A DNA stretch of 35,413 bases, taken from positions 1 through 35,413 of the IMG/VR virus record IMGVR_UViG_3300020219_000008; one strand, given 5' to 3'. This DNA comes from a virus. Shown piece by piece: positions 16,365 through 23,601 of this stretch. The position numbers and the translations under genes were made by a program. Position 1 is the stretch's first letter, and each line of letters begins with the position of its first letter. The notes under the pieces are model-generated. The model had not been told where the DNA came from. It made no database searches and worked only from the letters and a program-made list of their open reading frames with translations.

Positions 16365-18625
16365 TGCCCGAAGGACTAATTGATCTAACTCAAAGAGTTG
16401 CGGCTGCTTCTCCTAAGCCAGAACTAAAGGTTGCACCGCAAACAGTGCCCGCTCCAAAACGCGGCGATGATTTGATGGCATCTGCCTTAGCTCATCCCAA
16501 GGTAGACAGCCTTGATTCCTATGGTCTGAAACTTTTTCACGAAAGCCAGGACATGGTGCAAGCAAAAGCGGATGAAGATCCGGAATTTGCCAAACGCATT
16601 GACACACAATTCTCCCAATTTAAAGGCGGAGACCCTAAATACGCTGAAAAGATGATCGACGAGGCCGATGCGATAAAAATCGAAGCTTTAAAACAACAAA
16701 ACCCCGATTGGTTTGGTTATACAGGCGCCGCGAGAACAGGCTTTCTAAACTCAATTACTTTTGGTCAGCTTTCTAAAATTAAAGGAAAAGCAGGCGAGCT
16801 TATAGAGGGAACGCCCTACGAAGAATTTGTTTCAAGAGAATCCGAAAAAGTCCGCCTTCTACACAAGGCTTTTCCCGGCACAACACTGGCCGCGGAAGCT
16901 GCAACATTTTTAATCCCTGGAAGCCCCGTTAAAGCACTTTTCTCAAAGGGCGCTGCCATGGGACTAAAGGTCGCGGGTAATATTGCCCCTTCCTTAGCTC
17001 GTTTTGCTGCAAATCCAACGCTCCTTCAAAAAACTATTCGGGCCGCAGCGGAAGGTTTCGGCGGAGCTATGGCCGTAAGTGCTCCAAAGAATTTTGCTGG
17101 GACAGACTTTCAAGAGTTCTCTTTAGATAGAGGCGTTGGAAAATCATTGTCCGAGGGTGCAATGGTTGGTGCAGTAAGCGCACTGCTTCCTGTTGGCGCT
17201 TCTGGCGTTGGTGCGATTGCACGGGGTACTAAAGCAGCGGCGCAAAAAGTTAGCTCGGGCATGGGCTCTCTTACCGAGGCAATAACTGGCACGAGTAGCA
17301 AGGCGGTTAGGGCTTATAGAGCAAATCCTGAGTTAATTGAAAACGCGGCCGGATCTGAGTCTCAGGTTGGCGAAGACCTTTTAGATTTTTTGTGGAACCA
17401 GAAAAAATCAAGACTTCCAGAACATGACGCCGCTGATAAGCTTTTAGATAGCTTGCCCGAAGTAGATGTGTCGCGTGTAACGACATATTTAAGAAGCGTC
17501 AAACCTACAAAAAACCCAAGCAGCGATGCCGTAACTGCAAAACTTCATGCGTGGGCAGACCGTATCGAGGCTACTCTACCAAAAGCGGAAGAAATAATCG
17601 AAGGCACCTTGTCTAACTCCGGCGGGTTGCTTGGAGAAACGGGCGTCAAAAAAGTGCTAAAAAGTAAAATTTCCGCAAGGAACATGAGATTGCTCATCGA
17701 TGACCTGCAGGATGAGGCGGCTGACTCGTTTGGAAAGGAATCCGGCAAATATATAGGAGCAATTAAAATAGCGGCCAGGCGCGCGCGCATTGATTTACTT
17801 GAAGCGGCATCCAAAAATGGCGGTGACCCAGGCAAAAACTACATCGATTTGATGAATAAGGTCGCGGATAAGACGCGTGTTCTAAAATATATTGGTAAAC
17901 AGCTTGGCAGGTCTGAAGAAATACAAGCACAAAATGCCGAAAGATTCGTCGGCGGTATTTTCAATAAAAATAAAACCTACCAACAAAAAAGATTGGCCGA
18001 ACTCGATGGCAAGTTCGGCACTAATTTTCTAGAACTTGCTGAAAACGCAAGCTTTGCAAAACAACTCGGGCCACAAGGAAAGCCGCAATTCTTTCCATCC
18101 CAAACTACAGGGAGAACCCAATTAGGTACAACTGTCGGTGAGGCGGTGGGCGCAGTTGTTGGCGGCGTTATCGGGGCGTTTGCGGGCAATGCTCCGGGCG
18201 CGGTTGGGGGATTAGAGGTTGGCAGAAGACTCGGCAAAGCAGCAGGTACTGCGGCGAGTTCTCCTCGAATGCAGTCTATGGTTCTTGGCACGTCAGACAA
18301 AATTTCTGGATTTGCAAACTACATCTTCCAAAAACCAGAAGTGCTTTCAAGTCTAGCAGGAAAGGTTCTTAGGGTTCCGGGACAGCCGCCCGTAAGAGTG
18401 CCGGAGCAAGTAAAAGAACTTGCGAAAGAGCTTACAACCACACTTGAAAAAGACGGTCCTGTTTCGGCGGGCGGCACGCTGCGGATTATTGCCGACACTC
18501 CGTATTTTGTGGGACTAGTGCATTATTTTGAGATCGCTGACAGGCACGCATTAGGAAATGCGGCTACAAAAGCGGTCGCAGGGCAAAACTATTCTGACGA
18601 AATAGCAGTTCAACCAAAACAATAA
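16364..18625 (+). CDS. internal ejection protein 3 (P22 gp16-like position)
   Basis: The 753-residue protein is the longest in the genome. It has a charged helical N-terminal region, an amphipathic or hydrophobic segment at about 170-215, and a long helical middle. A glycine-zipper-like membrane segment lies near 590-630 (GEAVGAVVGGVIGAFAGNAP). Such zippers occur in proteins that insert into membranes, in keeping with a protein that opens the cytoplasmic membrane during DNA entry. No lytic transglycosylase motif is evident. P22 gp16 is 609 aa. It overlaps its upstream neighbour by TAATG. Confidence 0.65.
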   Translation: MPEGLIDLTQRVAAASPKPELKVAPQTVPAPKRGDDLMASALAHPKVDSLDSYGLKLFHESQDMVQAKADEDPEFAKRIDTQFSQFKGGDPKYAEKMIDEADAIKIEALKQQNPDWFGYTGAARTGFLNSITFGQLSKIKGKAGELIEGTPYEEFVSRESEKVRLLHKAFPGTTLAAEAATFLIPGSPVKALFSKGAAMGLKVAGNIAPSLARFAANPTLLQKTIRAAAEGFGGAMAVSAPKNFAGTDFQEFSLDRGVGKSLSEGAMVGAVSALLPVGASGVGAIARGTKAAAQKVSSGMGSLTEAITGTSSKAVRAYRANPELIENAAGSESQVGEDLLDFLWNQKKSRLPEHDAADKLLDSLPEVDVSRVTTYLRSVKPTKNPSSDAVTAKLHAWADRIEATLPKAEEIIEGTLSNSGGLLGETGVKKVLKSKISARNMRLLIDDLQDEAADSFGKESGKYIGAIKIAARRARIDLLEAASKNGGDPGKNYIDLMNKVADKTRVLKYIGKQLGRSEEIQAQNAERFVGGIFNKNKTYQQKRLAELDGKFGTNFLELAENASFAKQLGPQGKPQFFPSQTTGRTQLGTTVGEAVGAVVGGVIGAFAGNAPGAVGGLEVGRRLGKAAGTAASSPRMQSMVLGTSDKISGFANYIFQKPEVLSSLAGKVLRVPGQPPVRVPEQVKELAKELTTTLEKDGPVSAGGTLRIIADTPYFVGLVHYFEIADRHALGNAATKAVAGQNYSDEIAVQPKQ

Positions 18626-18637
18626 AAGGAGATCAAA

Positions 18638-18862
18638 ATGGAAGAAAACATAGTCGGTGGAAACTTAGGACAAGCGGCTAAATACAGCGTTTCTTTTAAA
18701 GAAGGAAAGCTAGTGGCCGAGTTAGACGCAAAAGTTATGGCGCTCTCTGGGCTTATGAAAATTGAGCTTGATTCTGACGCTGTCTTTGATGCTATCAAAG
18801 AAGCAATCCCAGGCAAAATCGACGATAAAATCATCGAAATGCTAAAGGCTGCGATTAAATAG
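18638..18862 (+). CDS. hypothetical protein (74 aa)
   Basis: The protein reads MEENIVGGNLGQAAKYSVSF at its start, then a short beta region and a C-terminal helix ending MLKAAIK. AAAGGAG precedes ATG 18638, and the stop overlaps the next start by TAGTG. There is no membrane segment or known motif. It lies between the ejection and lysis genes. I do not recognise it; a small structural or lysis-timing role would be only a guess. Confidence 0.65.
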   Translation: MEENIVGGNLGQAAKYSVSFKEGKLVAELDAKVMALSGLMKIELDSDAVFDAIKEAIPGKIDDKIIEMLKAAIK

Positions 18863-19215
18863 TGCAGGATGAAATAAAAAACCTGGCTCTAGAAGTGGTC
18901 GTTAAAAGTGCTATTATCGCCGCACAAACGGCAGTGCCTTTTCTAAAAGCGCCTATTGTGAGCCGGGTTTTTTCTTCGCTCGTTAGTTGGATTGCCGGAC
19001 TTTTATTTGCCGAGCTATCTAAAAACTACAGTCTCATGCTGATTGAATTTAAAGTAAAAGAGCAGCAAAAAGAATACGACACCGCAGTAACGCAACTTGA
19101 ACTGGTATTATCAAAACCTAAAGAGGAACAAAATGCGGAAGACATCGCCAAAGCCAAAGAAGAATTTAAAATGCGTCTTAAGATTCTTATTCATCTTGAC
19201 CGCTTTTCTACTTAG
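18862..19215 (+). CDS. holin-like membrane protein
   Basis: The 117-residue protein starts at GTG 18862 in a TAGTG overlap. It has one clear membrane segment at about 34-54 (VSRVFSSLVSWIAGLLFAEL), preceded by an amphipathic helix, and a long charged coiled coil from about 65 to 105. Its place directly before a lipoprotein and an endolysin suggests a holin or an inner-membrane spanin-like partner. The next gene starts inside its last 83 bases in another frame, reminiscent of nested Rz/Rz1 genes. Which of these roles it has cannot be settled from sequence. Confidence 0.5.
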   Translation: MQDEIKNLALEVVVKSAIIAAQTAVPFLKAPIVSRVFSSLVSWIAGLLFAELSKNYSLMLIEFKVKEQQKEYDTAVTQLELVLSKPKEEQNAEDIAKAKEEFKMRLKILIHLDRFST

Positions 19216-19498
19216 CTCGTGCAATAAGTACAAAATAAAAGACGCAGAATGGTGCGGAGACATGGGAGAATTAGGTGCGTCCTGTTTTCATACATTGTCC
19301 GACAAAGAAAGAGACGTCTCTAAGCCTGAATGGGAACGACAGAGGGTGGGGATGATCTGCACATCGTCTGATAGCTTTTCAAATTGGAAAGAAGTGATCT
19401 TAAAATTCTGTGCTGAGTCCAGAAAATGCACATATGAGATGGAACAAGAAGTAAAAAAGTTTAGTTCTAGAGTCGAAAAACGCATCATAAAAAAATAA
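19133..19498 (+). CDS. outer-membrane lipoprotein, spanin-like (putative)
   Basis: The 121-residue protein has a basic N-terminus, a hydrophobic stretch (VLRFLFILTAFLL) and the lipobox LSSC near residue 30, so it should be lipidated after cleavage. The mature part contains six or so cysteines (CGDMGELGASC, MIC, FC, KC) that could form disulfides in the periplasm. AGAGGAA before ATG 19133 sets the start, which lies inside the preceding membrane-protein gene. Nested placement beside a holin-like gene and an endolysin suggests an outer-membrane spanin, though it lacks the proline-rich body of Rz1. Confidence 0.6.
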   Translation: MRKTSPKPKKNLKCVLRFLFILTAFLLSSCNKYKIKDAEWCGDMGELGASCFHTLSDKERDVSKPEWERQRVGMICTSSDSFSNWKEVILKFCAESRKCTYEMEQEVKKFSSRVEKRIIKK

Positions 19499-19511
19499 AG
19501 GAAAGTAAAGA

Positions 19512-19859
19512 ATGAACCTTTTTGAAAAGCAAAGGGTTTTTTCCGTGAAGGTAGCTGAGCTTATTTTGCAGGCTACCAAGATGGGCTATTACGTGACGCT
19601 AGGTGAAGCGTGGCGTCCCGATGCGATGGCTAAAATTAATGCAGACAAAGGAATTGGAATTGATAATAGCCTACACAAAATAAGACTTGCGATAGACATA
19701 AATCTTTTTCTCGATGGTAAGTTTCTCGTTTTCTCTAAAGACTACAAAAAACTTGGCGATTGGTGGGAAGCTCAGTCAACAACTCAACACCAATGTTGTT
19801 GGGGTGGTCGTTTCAATGACGGGAATCACTTTTCCATTTCTCACAATGGGGTTAAATAG
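19512..19859 (+). CDS. endolysin, M15 peptidase (VanY/L-Ala-D-Glu peptidase type)
   Basis: The 115-residue protein has the zinc-binding pattern of M15 peptidases: H55 and D62 in SLHKIRLAIDI, and H106 in GNHFSI, after the typical entry GEAWRPDAMA. It should cut peptide cross-links or stems in peptidoglycan and so release progeny. There is no signal peptide, so it needs the upstream holin-like protein to reach the wall. It is short for the family but keeps the key residues. It ends the late block; a repressor-like gene lies 34 bases away on the opposite strand. Confidence 0.8.
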   Translation: MNLFEKQRVFSVKVAELILQATKMGYYVTLGEAWRPDAMAKINADKGIGIDNSLHKIRLAIDINLFLDGKFLVFSKDYKKLGDWWEAQSTTQHQCCWGGRFNDGNHFSISHNGVK

Positions 19860-19893
19860 TCTTATTTCCGGTTGTAATCGACAAATTGGGCCA

Positions 19894-20178
19894 CTACTTT
19901 CGCTTACGATTGTGAAGAGCTTGTTGTATCGACTCCAAGCAATCGCCTAATGTATGCACGCTATTCGGCTTATCGCTTATAAACTCAGCAAGTGTGTAGC
20001 CAAGTGCTTTGGCAATGGACTCACATGTCCTAAACTTGGGATCGTTATCACCGCTAGCAATACGGTAAATAGCCGGATTCGTTAACCCTGTTATCTCGGC
20101 CAACCTAAGCACCGTAATATTTTTATTGTCTAATTGTGCTTTAAGTCGCTTAGCAAAAATTGTCATCTTTTTAGTCAT
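19894..20178 (-). CDS. Cro/CI-family helix-turn-helix regulator
   Basis: The 94-residue protein is a single XRE-type helix-turn-helix domain. The helices read TVLRLAEITGLTNPAIYRIA, then SIAKALGYTLAEFI, in the usual five-helix order, with a short Cys-containing tail and no cleavable CI-type C-terminal domain. It is the only leftward gene between the late and early blocks and faces away from the early promoter at 20208-20236, the classic place for a repressor. The start may be ATG 20178 or ATG 20166; neither has a strong ribosome-binding site, so a leaderless message is possible. Confidence 0.8.
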   Translation of the reverse strand: MTKKMTIFAKRLKAQLDNKNITVLRLAEITGLTNPAIYRIASGDNDPKFRTCESIAKALGYTLAEFISDKPNSVHTLGDCLESIQQALHNRKRK

Positions 20179-20191
20179 ATGTATAGTATGA
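20175..20191. promoter_or_regulatory. candidate operator, inverted repeat TCATA-N7-TATGA
   Basis: TCATA (20175-20179) and TATGA (20187-20191) form a short dyad overlapping the regulator's start codon and lying about 17 bases from the early promoter -35. It could bind the adjacent HTH protein. The arms are only 5 bp, so chance is a real alternative. Confidence 0.25.
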
Positions 20192-20207
20192 ATACCTCAA
20201 ATTGTAG

Positions 20208-20236
20208 TTTACATTCAAGTCACGCCGTGTTATACT
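20208..20236 (+). promoter_or_regulatory. sigma70-type early promoter
   Basis: TTTACA (20208-20213) and TATACT (20231-20236) are separated by exactly 17 bases. Each differs from the consensus hexamer by one base. Transcription would begin near 20243, ahead of the Cys-rich peptide gene, whose GGAAGGA ribosome-binding site is at about 20261-20267. This is the best promoter I can see in the window, and it faces the recombination genes. Confidence 0.75.
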
Positions 20237-20275
20237 AGCGTTATAGGTTGATTACTTATCGGAAGGAACTGCCAC

Positions 20276-20437
20276 ATGATTAAGAAATTTAATTGCGAAG
20301 AGTGTCAAGACCAGGATGACGAATGTCAGACTTGTTGCCCTCATGATGATAGGGATCATGGAATATGTTTCCAATGCGAACACGATAATAACGACTCGCT
20401 AATTGATGCGGCTGAATACGCAATAGGTGACAGGTGA
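20276..20437 (+). CDS. Cys-rich small protein (53 aa), first early gene
   Basis: The ORF from ATG 20276 to TGA 20437 encodes a 53-residue acidic protein with seven cysteines, grouped as CEEC, CQTCC and CFQC, plus several His residues. This is a likely zinc-binding mini-domain or two. GGAAGGA lies about 8 bases upstream, and the stop overlaps the exonuclease start (GTGA). It is the first gene after the early promoter, a position where phages often keep host-takeover or anti-defence proteins. No family recognised. Confidence 0.65.
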   Translation: MIKKFNCEECQDQDDECQTCCPHDDRDHGICFQCEHDNNDSLIDAAEYAIGDR

Positions 20438-21300
20438 AAATAATTAAACTCGAACAAGGCACCCCCGAATGGCTCAACTACCGACTAGATAGAATTGGCG
20501 GCAGTGACGCAGCTACCGTCATGGAAGCAAACGCCTACTCTACGCCATTAAAGCTATTCAATGAAAAGGTAAGTCGCAAAATCTCTACATATAAAAACGC
20601 AGCAATGCAACACGGTCATGACACAGAACCCATCGCACGTCTTGTATATGAAAAAGAGCGCGGGATTGAAATGCCTAGCATTGTGGCCGAACACGATAAG
20701 TACAATTTTTTATCGGCCTCCCTAGACGGGATTAACGGCAAAATAGGGCTCGAGATTAAGTGTCCTGTAACGCCCAAGACGCATAATATTGCAATGCAAG
20801 GTCAAATCCCTGAGCAATATTTCTGGCAGCTTGTGCATAACATGCATGTGGCTGACCTAGATGCCATGGACTATATGTCTTATTTTCAAGGACAGCACGT
20901 AATTATTAGACTTGAACGAACGTCCTTAATGGAGAAAAAACTAGTACAAAAGGAAATCGAGTTCTGGGATATGGTGCAAAATAAAATTGCACCCGAGGCA
21001 TCTGGTAACGATTACCGAATTGAGACGAGCCCGGCTATTGTAGCAGTTGCGGAACTATTTAAGGCGAACAAGGCAATGTTAGATAAGCTAGAGGCCGAAC
21101 AGGTTCTACTTAAAAAACAACTTGGGTTACACACAAGCGGGGAGCCGGTATTATGTGCCGGGGTTTCGATTCAAGTAATTACCAGCAAGGGCACCGTCGA
21201 CTATAAATCAATTCCTGAATTGCATGGGTTAGATCTGGAAAAGTATAGAGGGAAGCCGAGAACTTCAGTGAGAATAAGTTTAAAAAGGGGAAACGAATGA
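20434..21300 (+). CDS. YqaJ/lambda-type exonuclease
   Basis: The 288-residue protein has the PD-(D/E)xK nuclease core of viral YqaJ recombinases: an entry motif GTPEWLNYRLDRIGGSDAAT, H60 and E65, then D98 followed by E107 and K109 in LDGINGKIGLEIKC, and a QL pair near 131-132. It should chew 5' ends to expose 3' strands for annealing. A C-terminal region of about 90 residues (LEAEQVLLKKQLG...) is a frequent extension. It starts at GTG 20434, and its stop overlaps the annealing-protein gene by ATGA. Confidence 0.85.
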   Translation: MKIIKLEQGTPEWLNYRLDRIGGSDAATVMEANAYSTPLKLFNEKVSRKISTYKNAAMQHGHDTEPIARLVYEKERGIEMPSIVAEHDKYNFLSASLDGINGKIGLEIKCPVTPKTHNIAMQGQIPEQYFWQLVHNMHVADLDAMDYMSYFQGQHVIIRLERTSLMEKKLVQKEIEFWDMVQNKIAPEASGNDYRIETSPAIVAVAELFKANKAMLDKLEAEQVLLKKQLGLHTSGEPVLCAGVSIQVITSKGTVDYKSIPELHGLDLEKYRGKPRTSVRISLKRGNE

Positions 21301-22064
21301 ACCAATTAACAGCCACAAACGCACAAGCGAAAAAACTAGACCTAGTATTAATGAAGGGAGACTTAAGTCAGTTAACCCCCGAGGAGATGGTCAGCTACAA
21401 TAATTCAGTATGCGCATCGGTGGGACTAAATCCTCTCACGCGTCCATTTGAGTTTATTAAACTAAACGGCAAACTTGTTCTGTACGCGAAAAGGGATGCC
21501 ACTGACCAATTAAGAAAAGTCCACAGCGTCTCTATTAAAATCACAGGACGCGAGATACTAGAGGGTATTTACGTGGTCACTGCACTTGCAAAGGATGCTA
21601 CTGGCAGAGAAGACGAATCAACGGGAGCGGTTTCCATTGATGGATTAAAGGGAGAAAACAGAGCGAACGCAATGCTTAAGGCAGAGACAAAAGCAAAGCG
21701 AAGGGTGACACTTTCAATTTGTGGGTTGGGACTACTTGATGAAACTGAAATTGATTCAATCCCAAATGAGGCCAAGCAAGTTGTCGTGCAACCTAAAATT
21801 GCTGAAGCAGTTAAACAAATCGCTCAAGCTGAAGAAGCGGATATGGTTAGCGAGGATATCTTAGAAGAAAGTGATCCGGCTGATTACGTCATTATATTTG
21901 GTAAAAAGCTTAAAGGGAAAAAACTCAAGGAAGTAAAAAAAGATGAGCTAGAAAGTTTTTGTAACTGGCTCAGGGAACAATCTAATTCTGAAAAAGGATT
22001 AAGCCAAAACGCATCTGAAATGCTAACGGCATCGGATGCATACTTAAGCATGTTAAACGGGTAA
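21297..22064 (+). CDS. phage recombination (single-strand annealing) protein
   Basis: The 255-residue protein has a pattern common in phage recombinases: an N-terminal helical part (MVSYNNSVCASVGLNP), the segment FIKLNGKLVLYAKRDATDQL, the strand pair YVVTALAKDATGR, and GENRANAMLKAETKAKRRVTL. I assign it as an annealing protein partly because it is translationally coupled to the YqaJ exonuclease. The last 70 residues form a small separate domain (DYVIIFGKKLKGKKLKEVKK) seen attached to diverse phage proteins. It could belong to the RecT/Redbeta or Rad52 superfamily; profile comparison would decide. Confidence 0.65.
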   Translation: MNQLTATNAQAKKLDLVLMKGDLSQLTPEEMVSYNNSVCASVGLNPLTRPFEFIKLNGKLVLYAKRDATDQLRKVHSVSIKITGREILEGIYVVTALAKDATGREDESTGAVSIDGLKGENRANAMLKAETKAKRRVTLSICGLGLLDETEIDSIPNEAKQVVVQPKIAEAVKQIAQAEEADMVSEDILEESDPADYVIIFGKKLKGKKLKEVKKDELESFCNWLREQSNSEKGLSQNASEMLTASDAYLSMLNG

Positions 22065-22211
22065 GAATATTTGTAGGCTTCGGTATTGTTTGTCAGTAAA
22101 TTAAGCTGCTTTTTTGGCACTTTCGACGCTCAGCGCTTTGGCTACTGGTTCAAGAACTTATCCCCCGACTTGTTTCTTTCAGCCCTATTAGACTCACCGC
22201 AAAATCGAGAA

Positions 22212-22226
22212 ATGTGTTTGACACAT
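22212..22226. promoter_or_regulatory. inverted repeat ATGTG-N5-CACAT overlapping TTGACA
   Basis: ATGTG (22212-22216) and CACAT (22222-22226) flank TTTGA, and the dyad covers a TTGACA hexamer (22218-22223). An operator placed over a -35 element would make sense for repression, but the matching -10 is weak. Confidence 0.35.
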
Positions 22227-22263
22227 ATTAAAACAGCGGTCAATCATGCTTGAACTGAAACAA

Positions 22264-22296
22264 TCTTAATTATGAAGTAATAAGTCATAATTAAGA
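22264..22296. promoter_or_regulatory. perfect 12-bp inverted repeat with 9-base spacer
   Basis: TCTTAATTATGA (22264-22275) is the exact reverse complement of TCATAATTAAGA (22285-22296). The AT-rich arms and short spacer suit a dimeric DNA-binding protein, perhaps the excisionase-like protein at 22505 or the regulator at 19894. In RNA it would form a weak hairpin without a T run, so a terminator is unlikely. Confidence 0.55.
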
Positions 22297-22320
22297 GTAA
22301 ACAAATCGAGGAATAAATTC

Positions 22321-22512
22321 TTGAATGAAATCAAAAACCTTTTGCTTCCCAATTACTTTTCAAAGACCTACGCGCCCGTGGGGGCTAACGAATGGACCGA
22401 AGGGGGATCGAAGTCCTTCCCTACTTATTACCTGCACGCCTTGTTCCTGTCATTTCATTCAGAGCATTTTTTTACTCGATATTTATCAATAAGGAGCATG
22501 CATAATGCGTGA
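22321..22512 (+). CDS. doubtful small ORF (63 aa)
   Basis: A TTG-started frame follows GAGGAA by 7 bases and encodes 63 residues, beginning NEIKNLLLPNYFSK and rich in Phe, Tyr, Ser and His. It overlaps the next gene by 8 bases. An alternative ATG in another frame at 22325 gives 54 residues with several cysteines. Neither looks like a known protein. The well-placed ribosome-binding site is the main argument for a gene; the composition argues against it. The stretch may equally be untranslated leader. Confidence 0.3.
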   Translation: MNEIKNLLLPNYFSKTYAPVGANEWTEGGSKSFPTYYLHALFLSFHSEHFFTRYLSIRSMHNA

Positions 22513-22720
22513 AGAAGACTACTTCTCAGAAGAAGAAATGGCCGCAATTTTGAGAATTAAAAAAGCGACACTTAAGCAAAATAGATGTCTTAAAAAGAAT
22601 CACCCTCCGTTTGTAAAAGTAGGAAACAGCATCCTGTATCCAAAAAGTGAATTTAGTTCGTGGAAAGATAGCCGCATTGTCAGGGAGAGGCCCTCGGTTG
22701 TTAAAGATAGTAATGAGTAA
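22505..22720 (+). CDS. excisionase/AlpA-like winged HTH protein
   Basis: The 71-residue protein matches the MerR-type HTH_17 (excisionase/AlpA) pattern: YFSEEEMAAILRIKKATLKQ as the helix-turn-helix, then PPFVKVGNSILYPKSEFSSW as wing and final helix. In phages such proteins act as excisionases or transcription regulators. No integrase gene is visible here, so a regulatory role is likelier. An AAGGAG site precedes ATG 22505. It is followed closely by the replication initiator gene. The upstream 12-bp inverted repeat at 22264-22296 could be its target. Confidence 0.7.
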   Translation: MREEDYFSEEEMAAILRIKKATLKQNRCLKKNHPPFVKVGNSILYPKSEFSSWKDSRIVRERPSVVKDSNE

Positions 22721-22746
22721 AGAATCGTTCGGAGTTTGGAGGTATT

Positions 22747-23601
22747 ATGGCAAAAAGATTTACTGATACGTTGAAGTGGAAAAAAGTAGAGTTTCAAGAA
22801 TTAGACTCAAAATTTAAAGTGGCGTGGTTTTATCTTTTGGACAATTGCGATCATAGCGGTATTTGGCCCTTAAACATGCCGCTGTTAAATTTCCAGGCCG
22901 GGATAAGCATTTCTGAAGAAGACCTCTTTAAAGCCTTTCCAGGCAGGTTTTTAAAGCTAAAGAATAGCCTGTTCATCCCTTCTTTCATCATTTTTCAATA
23001 CGGTGAACTTAATCCGGGCTGTAAACCACATCTTTCGGTAATTCGTGATTTAGATAAATTCGGACTTACTAAATATTACAAGAAGGAATTGAAGTCTCTA
23101 TCGAAGAGTATAAGTACTGTATCGAAAGGGTACCGATTGAAGTCTCTATCGAAGAATATAAGTACTATATCGAAAGGGTACCGAAAGAGTACCGTTAGAG
23201 ATAAAGATAAAGATAAAGATCAAGATCAAGATAAAGATCAAGATCAAGATAAATATCAAGATCAAGAAGTTGCACTTGTTGTGCCAAAACTGCCTCGGTT
23301 GGACTTTGAAGCTCTTTACACTCTTTACCCACGATCGGAGGGCAAGACCAAGGGCATAGCCGCAGCTAAAAAGCAGATTAAAAGCTTTGAGGACTACGAT
23401 TTATTACGATCCGCAATTATAAACTACGCGGCTAGAACCGCTAGCGAAGATAAGAAGTTCAAGAAACACTTCTGTACTTTTATAAACTGTTGGCGAGATT
23501 ATCTTGAGCCAGAAAAAGCCATAATCACCGGAAAATCAAATCCAAATCAAGTGCTTGAGGACGATGAACTAGAACAACTTAAAGCAGGCGGGTACGCATG
23601 A
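22747..23601 (+). CDS. replication initiator / helicase-loader-like protein
   Basis: The 284-residue protein has an N-terminal winged-helix-like domain (FTDTLKWKKVEFQELDSKFK, then WFYLLDNCDHSGIW) seen in phage replication initiators. Its C-terminal helical domain (FEALYTLYPRSEGKTKGIAA) resembles the DnaD/DnaB-interacting ends of such proteins. Between them, at about 114-175, two near-identical 16-residue units (KSLSKSISTVSKGYR type) are followed by a Lys-Asp-Gln tract. The DNA beneath carries iteron-like repeats and an AT-rich hexamer array, as lambda O carries ori. GGAGG precedes ATG 22747. It overlaps the ATPase gene by ATGA. Confidence 0.7.
   Translation: MAKRFTDTLKWKKVEFQELDSKFKVAWFYLLDNCDHSGIWPLNMPLLNFQAGISISEEDLFKAFPGRFLKLKNSLFIPSFIIFQYGELNPGCKPHLSVIRDLDKFGLTKYYKKELKSLSKSISTVSKGYRLKSLSKNISTISKGYRKSTVRDKDKDKDQDQDKDQDQDKYQDQEVALVVPKLPRLDFEALYTLYPRSEGKTKGIAAAKKQIKSFEDYDLLRSAIINYAARTASEDKKFKKHFCTFINCWRDYLEPEKAIITGKSNPNQVLEDDELEQLKAGGYA
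23088..23194 (+). repeat. iteron-like tandem 48-bp repeats (candidate origin, binding part)
   Basis: Two 48-base units (23088-23135 and 23136-23183) differ at only a few positions, and an 11-base partial third follows (23184-23194). Each unit holds two TATCGAA boxes, giving four at 23099, 23120, 23147 and 23168 with spacings of 21, 27 and 21 bases, so each unit's pair is two helical turns apart. Each unit also contains AGTACT and GGTACC palindromes. This looks like an initiator-binding array. Confidence 0.6.
23201..23266 (+). repeat. AT-rich hexamer array (candidate duplex-unwinding element)
   Basis: Eleven consecutive hexamers of ATAAAG or ATCAAG type (one is ATAAAT) follow the 48-base repeats. 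One strand is almost free of C. They encode the Asp-Lys/Asp-Gln tract of the initiator. An AT-rich, strand-biased stretch beside iterons is the usual layout of a theta origin. Confidence 0.6.

Larger units (their letters stand above)
22065..22320. promoter_or_regulatory. 256-base regulatory spacer with two inverted repeats
   Basis: No convincing gene lies here. The stretch holds a short dyad at 22212-22226 and a strong one at 22264-22296, both listed separately, and ends in GAGGAA, a ribosome-binding site for what follows. A perfect -35 hexamer TTGACA occurs at 22218-22223, but no good -10 lies at 16-18 bases. It probably separates the recombination genes from the replication genes. Confidence 0.5.

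Noticed and set aside
19860-19893. Terminator between the endolysin and the regulator gene
   Set aside because: Only a poor 5-6 bp pairing (AATCG/CGATT region) with no T run was found in or near the 34-base gap.
22218-22247. Complete sigma70 promoter at TTGACA 22218
   Set aside because: The -35 is perfect, but the sequences at 16-18 bases (CAATCA, AATCAT) are poor -10 boxes, so only the dyad is listed.
22325-22490. 54-residue Cys-containing frame starting ATG 22325
   Set aside because: Its start is 11 bases from GAGGAA and its composition (Pro, Cys, Leu runs) does not look like a protein domain; it competes with the TTG frame listed at low confidence.
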